This document shows positions 1 through 6,500 of a DNA stretch of 12,724 bases, in pieces. Positions within the stretch are counted from its first letter, which is position 1. The number at the start of each line of letters is the position of its first letter. The DNA comes from Acidimicrobiaceae bacterium (GTDB lineage: Bacteria; Actinomycetota; Acidimicrobiia; Acidimicrobiales; Palsa-688), in the NCBI GenBank assembly GCA_003156795.1, contig PMHU01000263.1:11097-23820 (forward strand), written 5' to 3'. Position numbers and translations under genes: made by a program. The notes beneath the pieces are model-generated. The model was not told where the DNA came from. It did not search any database and saw only the letters and a list, made by a program, of their open reading frames with translations.

Positions 1-2856
1 GGCGGTCCGGTCCTGCCGGTGCAGACCGATGACGTGAACGTGGCCGGCGAGACCCTCCGCGGGGTCGGGTTCCTCGGTGGCACCTACACCGACGCCACCG
101 CCGCCAACCCCCTGCTGACGGGAGACCCGGCGACCGAGACGGGGAACAGCAACGTGGTGCCGTTCTCGTCCCCAGTCCTCCTGCCCCAGACGATGTGGAA
201 TCCCAACTACTTCTCGACCCTGCTCAACGGCGGTGACACAGACCTGTCGTTCAACCCCGTCCAGTACCAGTCGATCAGCGGCCAGGCGACACCCGATGCC
301 CGCACCTACAGCGGCCTGGACGTGCAGCTCTTCTACAGCAACGACACCTCCACCTTCGGCAGCAACATCCCGTCGCTGGCCTCTCCGCCGGCCATCAGCA
401 ACGTCACCAGCTCGACCAGCGGAGACGTGGTCGACGTCTCCGCCCACGTCACCGGAGACCCGGCCGCCGGCATCCAGAGCGTTTGGGTGACCTTCACCGG
501 GACCGGCTCCGGCGCCCCGCTGTACGGAAGCTGGCAGTCGGTCCAGCTGACCCAGGACAAGACGGACTCCACCTTGTGGACGGGCTCTTACACCGATGCC
601 AGCGGGGCCCAGACCAGTGCCGACCCGGCTGCCGATTCGGTGTTCATGGTGCAAGCCGCCAACGGCGTCGGCGAGGTCACCTTGGACAACGACAACGGCA
701 ACTATTTCATCCCGACGGTGACGGCCGGATCGGTAACCCCGCCCGCGTCCAACAGCTACTCCCTGCAGCTGTCGGGCGTCACCAGCGGCGTCTACGCAGG
801 GAGCGCGTCGGCGAGCGCCACCCTGACAGCCAGCCCTTCGGATCCGTCGGGGAACGTGGCCGGCCAGCCCATCACCTTCGCCCTCGCCGGCGAGTCGGTG
901 ACGGTGCCGACCAACTCGAATGGGGTGGCCCAGGCCTCCATACCGATCACGGCGGGACCCGGGGCCTACGACCTGACGGCCTCCTTCGCCGGTGACTTCC
1001 AGGACTCGCCGACCTCGACGGTCGAGGGCTTCCAGATCGGCAAGACCGCCACCCAGCTGGTGTTGGCCGCCCCGGCCCAGATCACTCCGGGCGTGGCCAG
1101 CGGGGCCACCGCCACTCTCACATCCGGCGGCCAACCCCTCGCCCAGAAATCGGTGTTCTTCGTGCTGTCCGACCCGAACGGCTTGGTGGTGGCGACCCAC
1201 GAAGACGCCACCAACAGCAGCGGGGTGGCGGCCGTCGGGCCGCTGGCGGTCAGTCCCGACCAGCTTGGTCCGGGCTACACCTTGAGCGCCTACTTCGGCT
1301 CCTCCGGGGTACCGCTCCTCGGCGGCGGGACCTACAACGCCGCCGACTCCGACTACTCCGATTCGACGGCCAGCCAGGCCGTGACGGTCGACAAGGTCGG
1401 CACCGGCGTCACGGTCGGCGGCGCCGGCGGGGCGGTGACGGGCCAGGGCGTGAGCCTGACGGCCACCGTGACCCCCACCGTCGGTGGGACCGGGACACCG
1501 ACGGGCGCGGTGGAGTTCTTCGAGACGCCTCCGGGCGGTACCCAGACGTCCATCGCGGGCTGCACGGCCGAGCCGCTGTCGTCGGAGTCCCCGCCGACGG
1601 CCACGTGCCCCACTACCTTCGCGGCCGCCGGCTCCTACGCCGTCAGCGCCACCTACGCAGGCAGCGGCTACTTCACCGGATCTTCTGGCAACGGGCAGGA
1701 AACGGTCGGCTTGGCTGGCAGCAACACCGCGCTCAGCGGAACGGGTTCGGTCGTGACCGGCCAAGGGGTCACCTTCTCGGCCGCCGTGACCGCCGCGGCT
1801 CCCGGGGCAGGCATCCCAACGGGCGACGTGGAGTTCTTCGAGACCCCCAGCGGCGGCATCCAGACCGCCATCGCGGGCTGCACCGCCGTGCCGCTATCTC
1901 AGACCGCCCCGGCCAGCGCGTCGTGCACCACGTCGTTGTCGGCCGCGGGATCTCCCTACGCCATCTCGGCCCAATACGTAGGTGACAGCAACTTCGGGGG
2001 ATCGACCGGGTCCGGCGTGGAAACGGTGACCGAGTCCGCGACCGCCACCACCCTGGCCGGCCCGGCCACGTCGAAGTACGGCGCCCCGATCCTCGTCAAG
2101 GCCAAGGTGGCGCCGTCGGGATCCGGGGCCGGGGTGCCGACCGGCACGGTCACCTTCTACGACAACGGGTCCGTGGTGGGCTCGGCTCCCCTGACTTCCA
2201 GCGGAGGGTCAGTTGGGGCCTCCGCCACCATCAGCGGTCTCCAAGCCGGGGTCAACTCCCTCAGCGCCACCTACTCGGGAGACGCCAACTTCGCAACCAG
2301 TACCGGCACGGCCAAAGACAGGGTTCAGGTCACCCAGACCATCAGTGGCACCTACGCCGGGAGCTTGGTGGTGGGGCCGGGACAGACGGTGCGGGTCACG
2401 GGCCGGGTCACCGGCTCGGTCGCGGTCGATTCCACGGGCGCTCTCATAGTGCAGGGCGGCACCATCAATGGGTCGATAGCCGCCCAGGGAGCCAGCGGGA
2501 TAACACTTTGCCGAGCCACCATCGACGGCACCGTGCACCTCGGTGACAGCAACGGTTTCGTGCTCATCGGAGGGACGGGCTGCGCCCTTAACGTCATCAA
2601 GGGCTCGGCGACCGTCCGCGCCAACACCGGCGGGGTCGAGATCGCCGACACGAATTTCAAGGGGAACCTGACCGTCACCAACAACACCGGCGATCTGCCC
2701 GTCCAGCAGAACGGGGTGTTTCCGCCGACCGAGATAGCCGGCGACACCATTCACGGCACGCTCGCCTGCACCGGCAACTCCCCGCCGCCCGTCGACGGCG
2801 GCCAGCCCAACCAGGCGACCGCCCGCTCCGGCCAGTGCGCCGCCACCACCTTCTGA
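1..2856 (+). CDS. Large secreted Ig-like repeat protein with C-terminal beta-solenoid-like region (5' end outside window)
   Basis: The frame is open from the first base; a GTG at 19 exists but codons before it read through, so I treat this as the C-terminal ~950 residues of a longer protein. Residue numbers count from that GTG. About 1-120 is an unrecognised Tyr/Asn/Ser-rich part. About 123-237 is a beta-rich module. About 250-770 holds five Ig-like modules of the bacterial Big_3 type, with recurring GTPTG...VEFFE and Y.GD..F..S motifs. The third and fourth are near-copies, each with a Cys pair (GC...C) that could form a disulfide, which suits an extracytoplasmic location. About 771-945 changes to short G-T-V/G-S-I/A-x-V periods resembling beta-solenoids such as bactofilin-like or right-handed beta-helix folds. 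No LPXTG motif or C-terminal membrane segment is visible, so a wall anchor is not evident. Lys is scarce and Ala/Gly/Ser/Thr abundant. The role is probably adhesive or structural, but no enzyme motif is seen. The ORF is secure; the function is uncertain. Confidence 0.85.
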   Translation, partial: GGPVLPVQTDDVNVAGETLRGVGFLGGTYTDATAANPLLTGDPATETGNSNVVPFSSPVLLPQTMWNPNYFSTLLNGGDTDLSFNPVQYQSISGQATPDARTYSGLDVQLFYSNDTSTFGSNIPSLASPPAISNVTSSTSGDVVDVSAHVTGDPAAGIQSVWVTFTGTGSGAPLYGSWQSVQLTQDKTDSTLWTGSYTDASGAQTSADPAADSVFMVQAANGVGEVTLDNDNGNYFIPTVTAGSVTPPASNSYSLQLSGVTSGVYAGSASASATLTASPSDPSGNVAGQPITFALAGESVTVPTNSNGVAQASIPITAGPGAYDLTASFAGDFQDSPTSTVEGFQIGKTATQLVLAAPAQITPGVASGATATLTSGGQPLAQKSVFFVLSDPNGLVVATHEDATNSSGVAAVGPLAVSPDQLGPGYTLSAYFGSSGVPLLGGGTYNAADSDYSDSTASQAVTVDKVGTGVTVGGAGGAVTGQGVSLTATVTPTVGGTGTPTGAVEFFETPPGGTQTSIAGCTAEPLSSESPPTATCPTTFAAAGSYAVSATYAGSGYFTGSSGNGQETVGLAGSNTALSGTGSVVTGQGVTFSAAVTAAAPGAGIPTGDVEFFETPSGGIQTAIAGCTAVPLSQTAPASASCTTSLSAAGSPYAISAQYVGDSNFGGSTGSGVETVTESATATTLAGPATSKYGAPILVKAKVAPSGSGAGVPTGTVTFYDNGSVVGSAPLTSSGGSVGASATISGLQAGVNSLSATYSGDANFATSTGTAKDRVQVTQTISGTYAGSLVVGPGQTVRVTGRVTGSVAVDSTGALIVQGGTINGSIAAQGASGITLCRATIDGTVHLGDSNGFVLIGGTGCALNVIKGSATVRANTGGVEIADTNFKGNLTVTNNTGDLPVQQNGVFPPTEIAGDTIHGTLACTGNSPPPVDGGQPNQATARSGQCAATTF
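1393..2028 (+). repeat. 318-bp in-frame tandem duplication encoding two Ig-like modules
   Basis: Two consecutive units of about 318 bp (roughly 1393-1710 and 1711-2028) align without indels at several anchors. GTGACSGGCCARGG starts at 1435 and 1753, GTGGAGTTCTTCGAGAC at 1510 and 1828, and ATCGCGGGCTGCAC at 1552 and 1870, each exactly 318 bp apart. Each unit encodes one Ig-like module of 106 residues with a matched Cys pair. Identity is high in these blocks and lower between them, so the duplication is not brand new. Unit borders are approximate. Confidence 0.8.
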
Positions 2857-2920
2857 GGGTTGGGGGTGGGGGCGGCCCGGGCGGGGGATCCCTGCGGGCC
2901 CGGGGCCCCGGCTAGGAGGG
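2857..2920. terminator. GC-rich spacer between convergent genes, possible terminator
   Basis: The 64-bp gap between two convergent stop codons is almost entirely G and C. It contains self-complementary blocks such as CCCGGGC near 2877 and GGGCCCGGGGCCCC near 2897, which could fold into a strong stem in either direction. There is no T-tract, so an intrinsic terminator is only plausible, as is common in high-GC actinobacteria. Confidence 0.3.
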
Positions 2921-3811
2921 TCAGTCCAAGAAGTAGTGGCCCTGCTCCATGTCCTCGATGAGCCCGATGTGGGTCGGCTGCCAGGCCAGCAGCTCCTGGG
3001 TCAGCGCTCCCGAGGCGCGGATGTCGCTACCGAAGAACATGCCTATCCAGCCGAAGTGCTCGCCGGCGGCCTCGGGGGAGATGGAAACGACCGGGAGGTC
3101 GAGGTGTCGGCCGATCACCTCGGCGATGGCGCGGGTGGGAACGCCCTCGTCGCCGACGGCATGCAGCACCGAACCGGCCGGGGCCTTCTCCAAGGCCAGC
3201 CGGAACAGGAGGGCGGCGTCGAGCTGGTGGACGGCCGGCCAGCAGTTGGCCCCGTCCGCCACGTAGCCGGAGACGCCCTTGTCGCGGGCGACGCCGATCA
3301 GGGTGCGGATGAAGCCGTGCTTGTCGCCGTCGCTGTGGACCGAGGGGGGGAGGCGCACGACGGAGGAGCGCACGCCGCGCTCGGCCAGCGAAAGCGTGGT
3401 CAGGGCAGCCTGGGCTCGGGGAAAGGCCGGATTCGGAGCGTCGCGCTCGGTGGCCACCCGCCCGGCCGCGACGGTCGCGAGTCCGGACGCGATGAGGAAG
3501 GGGCGGTCGGTGCCCTCGAGGGCCGATCCCATGGACTCGATGGCCCGAAGGTCGATGCGGGCCGACTCCTCCCACTGGCTGAAGTCGTGGATGAAGGCGA
3601 GATGGATGACCCCGTCGGACTTGGACGCACCCTCGCTCAGGCTGTCCAGATCCTGGAGTGAGCCTCGATGTACCTCGGCGCCGGCTGCAGCCAACGCGTC
3701 GGCGTTGGCATCCGATCGGGCCAGCCCGACGACGTGGTGGCCGGCGCCGATGAGCTCGGGGACGACGGCGGATCCGACGAATCCGGCCGCGCCGGTGACG
3801 AAAACACGCAT
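2921..3811 (-). CDS. NAD(P)-dependent SDR/epimerase-like oxidoreductase
   Basis: The 296-residue protein opens with MRVFVTGAAGFVG, the TGxxGxxG dinucleotide-binding loop of extended/atypical short-chain dehydrogenases (T6 to G13). A Rossmann fold follows, with VVGLARSD after beta-2 and DGVIHLAF after beta-4. WPAVHQLDAALLFRLALE near residues 191-208 is the conserved block of the NAD-dependent epimerase/dehydratase-like family often annotated 'SDR family oxidoreductase'. The usual YxxxK active-site motif is not evident; the equivalent strand reads FLIASGLATVAAG. This makes it an atypical SDR whose chemistry cannot be predicted. It is probably cytosolic. The start is ATG 3811 with GGAGG at 3819-3823, seven bases upstream. 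It is divergent from TetR-1 with shared operator-like repeats, so it is the likely regulatory target of TetR-1. The substrate is unknown. Confidence 0.9.
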   Translation of the reverse strand: MRVFVTGAAGFVGSAVVPELIGAGHHVVGLARSDANADALAAAGAEVHRGSLQDLDSLSEGASKSDGVIHLAFIHDFSQWEESARIDLRAIESMGSALEGTDRPFLIASGLATVAAGRVATERDAPNPAFPRAQAALTTLSLAERGVRSSVVRLPPSVHSDGDKHGFIRTLIGVARDKGVSGYVADGANCWPAVHQLDAALLFRLALEKAPAGSVLHAVGDEGVPTRAIAEVIGRHLDLPVVSISPEAAGEHFGWIGMFFGSDIRASGALTQELLAWQPTHIGLIEDMEQGHYFLD

Positions 3812-3814
3812 GAG

Positions 3815-3830
3815 AAGACCTCCAGGTCTT
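3815..3830. repeat. Perfect inverted repeat covering the SDR ribosome-binding site
   Basis: AAGACCT (3815-3821) and AGGTCTT (3824-3830) are perfect inverted arms separated by CC. The repeat contains the GGAGG Shine-Dalgarno sequence of the SDR gene (3819-3823 on the minus strand). In the mRNA this could form a small hairpin that hides the ribosome-binding site, or it could be another protein site. Chance occurrence is possible. Confidence 0.5.
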
Positions 3831-3867
3831 GAGGGGCTTGGGTGGAGTTGGGGCGGGGTTAAGGTCC

Positions 3868-3886
3868 GATGTCAGCTTCTGACATC
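3868..3886. promoter_or_regulatory. Operator 1 of the SDR/TetR-1 intergenic region
   Basis: GATGTCAG-CTT-CTGACATC is a perfect 8-bp inverted repeat with a 3-bp spacer, 19 bp in all, a size typical of TetR-family operators. It abuts the predicted -10 of the SDR promoter and covers its expected start point, so a bound repressor would block the SDR gene. Assignment to TetR-1 is inferred from position. Confidence 0.75.
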
Positions 3887-3915
3887 AGAGTACCGATGTC
3901 AGTCGCTGTCGTCAA
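3887..3915 (-). promoter_or_regulatory. Promoter of the SDR gene
   Basis: On the minus strand TTGACG (3915-3910) is followed after 17 bp by TACTCT (3892-3887), a good sigma-70-type pair. Transcription would start near 3880, giving a leader of about 69 nt that contains the inverted repeat at the ribosome-binding site. Operators 1 and 2 lie directly on it. Confidence 0.6.
3895..3913. promoter_or_regulatory. Operator 2 of the SDR/TetR-1 intergenic region
   Basis: GATGTCAG-TCG-CTGTCGTC repeats the layout of operator 1: its left arm is identical and its right arm matches 6 of 8 positions. The centres of the two sites (3877 and 3904) are 27 bp apart, about 2.5 helical turns. The site overlaps the SDR -35 region and the region upstream of the TetR-1 -10 element, so it could serve autoregulation. 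Confidence 0.65.
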
Positions 3916-3916
3916 G

Positions 3917-3922
3917 TAGGAT
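3917..3922 (+). promoter_or_regulatory. -10 element of a probably leaderless TetR-1 promoter
   Basis: TAGGAT (TANNNT form) ends six bases before the GTG start codon at 3929, so transcription would begin at or next to the start codon. No Shine-Dalgarno sequence is visible. Leaderless mRNAs of this layout are common in actinobacteria. No clear -35 is visible. Confidence 0.5.
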
Positions 3923-3928
3923 TGCGGC

Positions 3929-4495
3929 GTGGGACGATGGGAGCCGGACGCGCAGGGCCGCCTGGCGCGCGCCGCCATGGAGCTCTACATCGAGCGCGGC
4001 TTCGACAGCACCAGTGTGGCCGAGATCGCCAAGCGGGCGGGACTCACGGAGCGCACCTTCTTCCGGCACTTCGCCGACAAGCGCGAGGTGCTGTTCGGCG
4101 GCTCCGCCGGCTTGCAGGACCTGATGGTCGAGGCCGTCCGCGGCGCACCCAAGTCCGCGGCGCCGATGGCTGCAGTAGCGGCGGGGCTCCTGGCGACGGG
4201 GCCGCTCTTTCAGGACCGCCGCGAATACGCCCGGCAGCGCCACGCCGTGATCGCGGCCAACGCCGAACTGCGCGAGCGCGAGCTGATCAAGCTGGCATCC
4301 CTGGCTTCAGCCCTCGCCGACGCCCTGCGCGGGCGCGGCGTCAACGATCCCGCCGCCAGCTTGAGCGCCGAAGCCGGCATCGCCGTGTTCAGGGTGGCTT
4401 TCGATCGCTGGATCGACATTTCCAACAAGCGGGACCTGACCCAGCTGATCCGCGAGTCGCTCGACGAGCTGAAGGCCGTGACCGCGGCCGGTTAG
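3929..4495 (+). CDS. TetR/AcrR family transcriptional regulator (TetR-1)
   Basis: The 188-residue protein has a TetR_N DNA-binding domain at about residues 10-56. It reads ARAAMELYIERGFDSTSVAEI, then AKRAGLTERTFFRHFADKRE, the canonical helix-turn-helix plus the F..HF.DK signature. The C-terminal ~130 residues are helical and form the ligand-binding and dimer half; the effector cannot be read from sequence. The GTG start at 3929 leaves only nine residues before the first helix and sits just after a TAGGAT -10 element, so it is preferred to any upstream start. It is divergent from the SDR gene across 117 bp with two 19-bp operator-like repeats. It likely represses the SDR gene and itself. Confidence 0.92.
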   Translation: MGRWEPDAQGRLARAAMELYIERGFDSTSVAEIAKRAGLTERTFFRHFADKREVLFGGSAGLQDLMVEAVRGAPKSAAPMAAVAAGLLATGPLFQDRREYARQRHAVIAANAELRERELIKLASLASALADALRGRGVNDPAASLSAEAGIAVFRVAFDRWIDISNKRDLTQLIRESLDELKAVTAAG

Positions 4496-4502
4496 CCGCT
4501 TA

Positions 4503-4525
4503 GCCCGGGTGCTTTAGGCCCGGGC
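4503..4525. terminator. Bidirectional hairpin between convergent TetR-1 and NTF2-like genes
   Basis: GCCCGGG (4503-4509) and CCCGGGC (4519-4525) pair perfectly around a 9-nt loop. The hairpin lies just after the TetR-1 stop (4493-4495) and includes the NTF2-like stop (4514-4516). There is no T-tract. It could end transcription in both directions. Confidence 0.5.
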
Positions 4526-4933
4526 CGCGGCGGGCGCCACCTCGGGGTGGCGGCGCTCGAACTCGACGACCTTCTCGGTGTCGAGGAACACCTCCTCCGA
4601 GATCAGCTTGCCCCAGCGCATGCGCAGGTACTGCATCCCCTCATTGTTGTAGTCGTCGCCGATGCGGTCGCTGAGGCGCACCGCCACCCGGGTGTTCCAC
4701 GGCGGCCCGGTGACGATCACGTCGCGCACCAGGTAGTCGGGCTTGAGGGCCGCGAAACGCTCGACCCAGGCCACCATCTCGTCCTTGGTCCGCGTCGATG
4801 CGGCGAACGAGCTCGATCCGGGGAAGTCGAAGGAAACATCGTCGGCCATCATCCGGGTGGCCGGGCCGGTCCGGCCTTCGACCGCCGCCTGTATCGCCCA
4901 CCTGGCGACCCGGGCCACCGTCCATCGGTACAT
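4514..4933 (-). CDS. NTF2-like/SnoaL-like fold protein
   Basis: A 139-residue protein with the cone-shaped NTF2-like pattern: an N-terminal helix (MYRWTVARVARWAIQAAVEG), D41-type acidic residues in MMADDVSFDFPG, the helix DEMVAWVERFAALKPDY, then strands ending LRMRWGKLISEEVFLDTEKVVEF. This superfamily includes small ketosteroid isomerase-like, cyclase-like and dehydratase-like enzymes as well as non-catalytic proteins, so no reaction is assigned. An in-frame ATG at 4963 would add ten residues, but it lies inside the operator palindrome. The ATG at 4933 has a GGAGG-type site (4940-4946) six bases upstream and is preferred. It is divergent from TetR-2 and is its probable target. Confidence 0.85.
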   Translation of the reverse strand: MYRWTVARVARWAIQAAVEGRTGPATRMMADDVSFDFPGSSSFAASTRTKDEMVAWVERFAALKPDYLVRDVIVTGPPWNTRVAVRLSDRIGDDYNNEGMQYLRMRWGKLISEEVFLDTEKVVEFERRHPEVAPAAARA

Positions 4934-4939
4934 CGCGGA

Positions 4940-4946
4940 CCTCCTC
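4940..4946 (-). promoter_or_regulatory. Ribosome-binding site fixing the NTF2-like start
   Basis: GAGGAGG on the minus strand lies six bases upstream of ATG 4933. It selects this start over the upstream in-frame ATG at 4963. Confidence 0.7.
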
Positions 4947-4959
4947 GTCGGACCAGCAA

Positions 4960-4986
4960 CCATATCTTGTCGTTGTCAAGATATGG
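4960..4986. promoter_or_regulatory. 27-bp perfect palindrome, operator 1 of the NTF2-like/TetR-2 region
   Basis: CCATATCTTG and CAAGATATGG are perfect 10-bp inverted arms around the 7-bp spacer TCGTTGT. The site contains the predicted -10 (TATCTT) of the NTF2-like promoter. It is the strongest palindrome in the window and very likely a TetR-2 operator, by position. Confidence 0.75.
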
Positions 4987-5007
4987 CCCGCCCCGACTGC
5001 TTGTCAA
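4978..5007 (-). promoter_or_regulatory. Promoter of the NTF2-like gene
   Basis: On the minus strand TTGACA (5007-5002) and TATCTT (4983-4978) are 18 bp apart. Transcription from about 4971 would give a ~38-nt leader with a strong ribosome-binding site. The -35 and -10 each fall inside one of the two operator-like repeats. A second TTGACA (5013-5008) has no well-spaced -10. Confidence 0.5.
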
Positions 5008-5014
5008 TGTCAAG
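5000..5014. promoter_or_regulatory. Operator 2 of the NTF2-like/TetR-2 region
   Basis: CTTG-TCAATGT-CAAG has the same core arms and the same 7-bp spacer length as the 27-bp palindrome, and shares CAAGAT on its right flank. It lies nine bases before the TetR-2 start codon and over two TTGACA hexamers of the minus strand, so it could control both genes. Confidence 0.6.
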
Positions 5015-5022
5015 ATGGGGAG

Positions 5023-5616
5023 GTGAACCGCTCCTACCACCATGGCGATCTGCGCCGGACGCTGATCGAGGCCGCCGTGGCCCGGATCGAGCGAGACGGG
5101 CCCTCCAACCTCAGCCTCCGCGGCATCGCCCGCACGGCCGGCGTGTCGCACGCGGCCCCGGCCCATCACTTCGGGGACAAGACCGGTCTCTTCACCGCCG
5201 TCGCGGCCGAGGGATTCAGTCTCCTGGCGGCCCGGACCACCCCGATGCTGGACCGGCCGGACGCGCTACTGCAGACCGGCGTCGTCTACGTCCGCTTCGC
5301 GGTCGAGCACCGGGGCTACTTCGAAGTCATGTTCCGCCCCGACCTCCACCGCGCCCAGGATCCCGAGCTCGTCGCGGCGCGCCAGAAGTCGTTCGACGTC
5401 CTCTACCGGGCCGCCCGCACGGGCGCTGGCATCGCGGACGACCAGGACGTCACCGGTCTGGCCGTGGCCGCCTGGTCGGTCGTGCACGGATTCGCCACTC
5501 TTTACCTGGCCGACAACTTCCGGGATCAGCTACCCGACGATCTCGACCTGGCCACCGTCGTCGTCGCCGAGGGCGTGGCCAGCCTGGGGAGAACGATCGC
5601 GGCCCAGATCAGCTGA
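5023..5616 (+). CDS. TetR family regulator with WHG-type C-terminal domain (TetR-2)
   Basis: The 197-residue protein begins VNRSYHHGDLRRTLIEAA. YHHGDLR is the hallmark N-terminus of the TetR group that carries a C-terminal WHG domain. The helix-turn-helix is LSLRGIARTAGVSHAAPAHH followed by FGDKTGLF. The WHG motif itself appears as AAWSVVHGFATLYLAD near residues 147-162. GTG 5023 is the only sensible start: the frame is open further upstream, but the YHHGDLR block must be near the N-terminus. GGGGAGG runs into the GTG and is too close for a normal ribosome-binding site, so initiation may be leaderless. It is divergent from the NTF2-like gene with two related palindromes between them. Its 3' end overlaps the convergent DUF427 gene by 8 bp. 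Confidence 0.9.
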   Translation: MNRSYHHGDLRRTLIEAAVARIERDGPSNLSLRGIARTAGVSHAAPAHHFGDKTGLFTAVAAEGFSLLAARTTPMLDRPDALLQTGVVYVRFAVEHRGYFEVMFRPDLHRAQDPELVAARQKSFDVLYRAARTGAGIADDQDVTGLAVAAWSVVHGFATLYLADNFRDQLPDDLDLATVVVAEGVASLGRTIAAQIS

Positions 5617-6364
5617 AGTGCGAGCGCGGCCGGTCCTGAAGCTCGCCGTCGAGGTAGAGGTCGACCTTTTCGTTGTAGGTGGCAACCAGGCCGGCGATCT
5701 TCTGGCTTTCGGGAAGCGGTGACCGATACATCCAGACGAAGTCCCCGTAGCGCTTACCGTTGACGTCGACGTGCCAGTAGGTGGCCGTGCCCTTGTAAGG
5801 GCACTGGGTCTCGGCCGAGGAAGGCGTCAACAGCTCCAGCCGGAAGTCGGTCAGTGGCAGGTAGTAGCGAGGCGGGAGGCCGGTCTCGAAAAGGATGCGG
5901 GGCTGGTGCGAGTCGGCGATGGTCACGCCGTCGATGCGGATCTCGACGTGGCGGGTGCTACCGAGAACATCGACGCGCGTGTACGGGTCCCGCGGATGGA
6001 CGTAGACCGGCTCGTCCTCCTCCAGCCATTCGTCCATGGCCGACCAGCTGATTCGCACGGCGTCACGCAGCTGCGGGATCGGCGAATCGGGGTAGCGCTT
6101 GGCCGCCGCCGGCACCGTACGGTCGCCGACCTCGACGTCGAACAGCTCCGCGTCCCCCCTGCTGGGGGAATGCTCCAGCGTCCCCGCGGGCACCAACTTC
6201 CCCACTACGTCGTCGACGGGGAAGTAGTAGCTGGGGTAGTAGGGCACCTCCCACACGAGCAGGGGATGCTTGGTGTCGGCGACCAGGTGGGACCCGAGGT
6301 AGGCGCGGACCCGCTTCGGCGAGACCTCCACTCGTACCCGGCCCTGCGGACTTGTGCTCTCCAT
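5609..6364 (-). CDS. DUF427 protein with two tandem domains
   Basis: The 251-residue protein is two DUF427 (PF04248) modules. The second, about residues 134-240, has the intact signature C188-P-Y-K-G-T-A followed by YWHVDVNG and later W..YRSPLPE. The first, about residues 8-115, keeps the fold pattern (RVRVEVSPKRVRAYLG, then DAELFDVEVGDR), but where CPYKG should be it reads HSPSRGD, so that site is lost or changed. DUF427 has no established biochemical role to my knowledge. The start at ATG 6364 fits the family N-terminus, although no good ribosome-binding site is visible. It lies downstream of the cNMP-binding gene on the same strand, separated by 136 bp with a hairpin, so it may have its own promoter. 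Confidence 0.9.
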   Translation of the reverse strand: MESTSPQGRVRVEVSPKRVRAYLGSHLVADTKHPLLVWEVPYYPSYYFPVDDVVGKLVPAGTLEHSPSRGDAELFDVEVGDRTVPAAAKRYPDSPIPQLRDAVRISWSAMDEWLEEDEPVYVHPRDPYTRVDVLGSTRHVEIRIDGVTIADSHQPRILFETGLPPRYYLPLTDFRLELLTPSSAETQCPYKGTATYWHVDVNGKRYGDFVWMYRSPLPESQKIAGLVATYNEKVDLYLDGELQDRPRSHFS

Positions 6365-6446
6365 GACAGGATCAACCGCTCGGACCCACGCGACCTTCCC
6401 GGTCGCACCTGCCGGGGGCCGGCGGCGGGGCTGAGAGTGACCGAGG

Positions 6447-6482
6447 CACAGGCCAGGGTGGAAGACGGGCCACCCATCTGTG
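6447..6482 (-). terminator. Interrupted hairpin downstream of the cNMP-binding gene
   Basis: CACAG (6447-6451) pairs with CTGTG (6478-6482), and GGGTGG (6456-6461) pairs with CCACCC (6470-6475), with a small internal loop and an 8-nt apical loop. It begins 18 bp after the cNMP-binding gene's stop. There is no T-tract. It could be a terminator or a processing element. The rest of 6365-6500 shows no gene. Confidence 0.4.
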
Positions 6483-6500
6483 AATGGCGGTGACTCCGAG

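Noticed and set aside
2213..2754. Antisense and alternate frames inside the Ig-repeat gene
   Set aside because: They are shadows of the repeat-coding frame; none has a plausible start region or domain.
4934..4963. Upstream ATG start for the NTF2-like gene
   Set aside because: It lies inside the 27-bp palindrome and lacks a ribosome-binding site, while ATG 4933 has a strong one at ideal spacing.
4743..5639. 298-codon plus-strand frame over the NTF2-like and TetR-2 genes
   Set aside because: It crosses two operators and reads as Arg/Gly/Pro-rich noise over TetR-2, whose own frame has all family motifs.
6205..6477. 90-codon minus-strand frame over the DUF427 start and spacer
   Set aside because: It is out of frame with DUF427, Arg-rich and covers the hairpin spacer. 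No homology is apparent.
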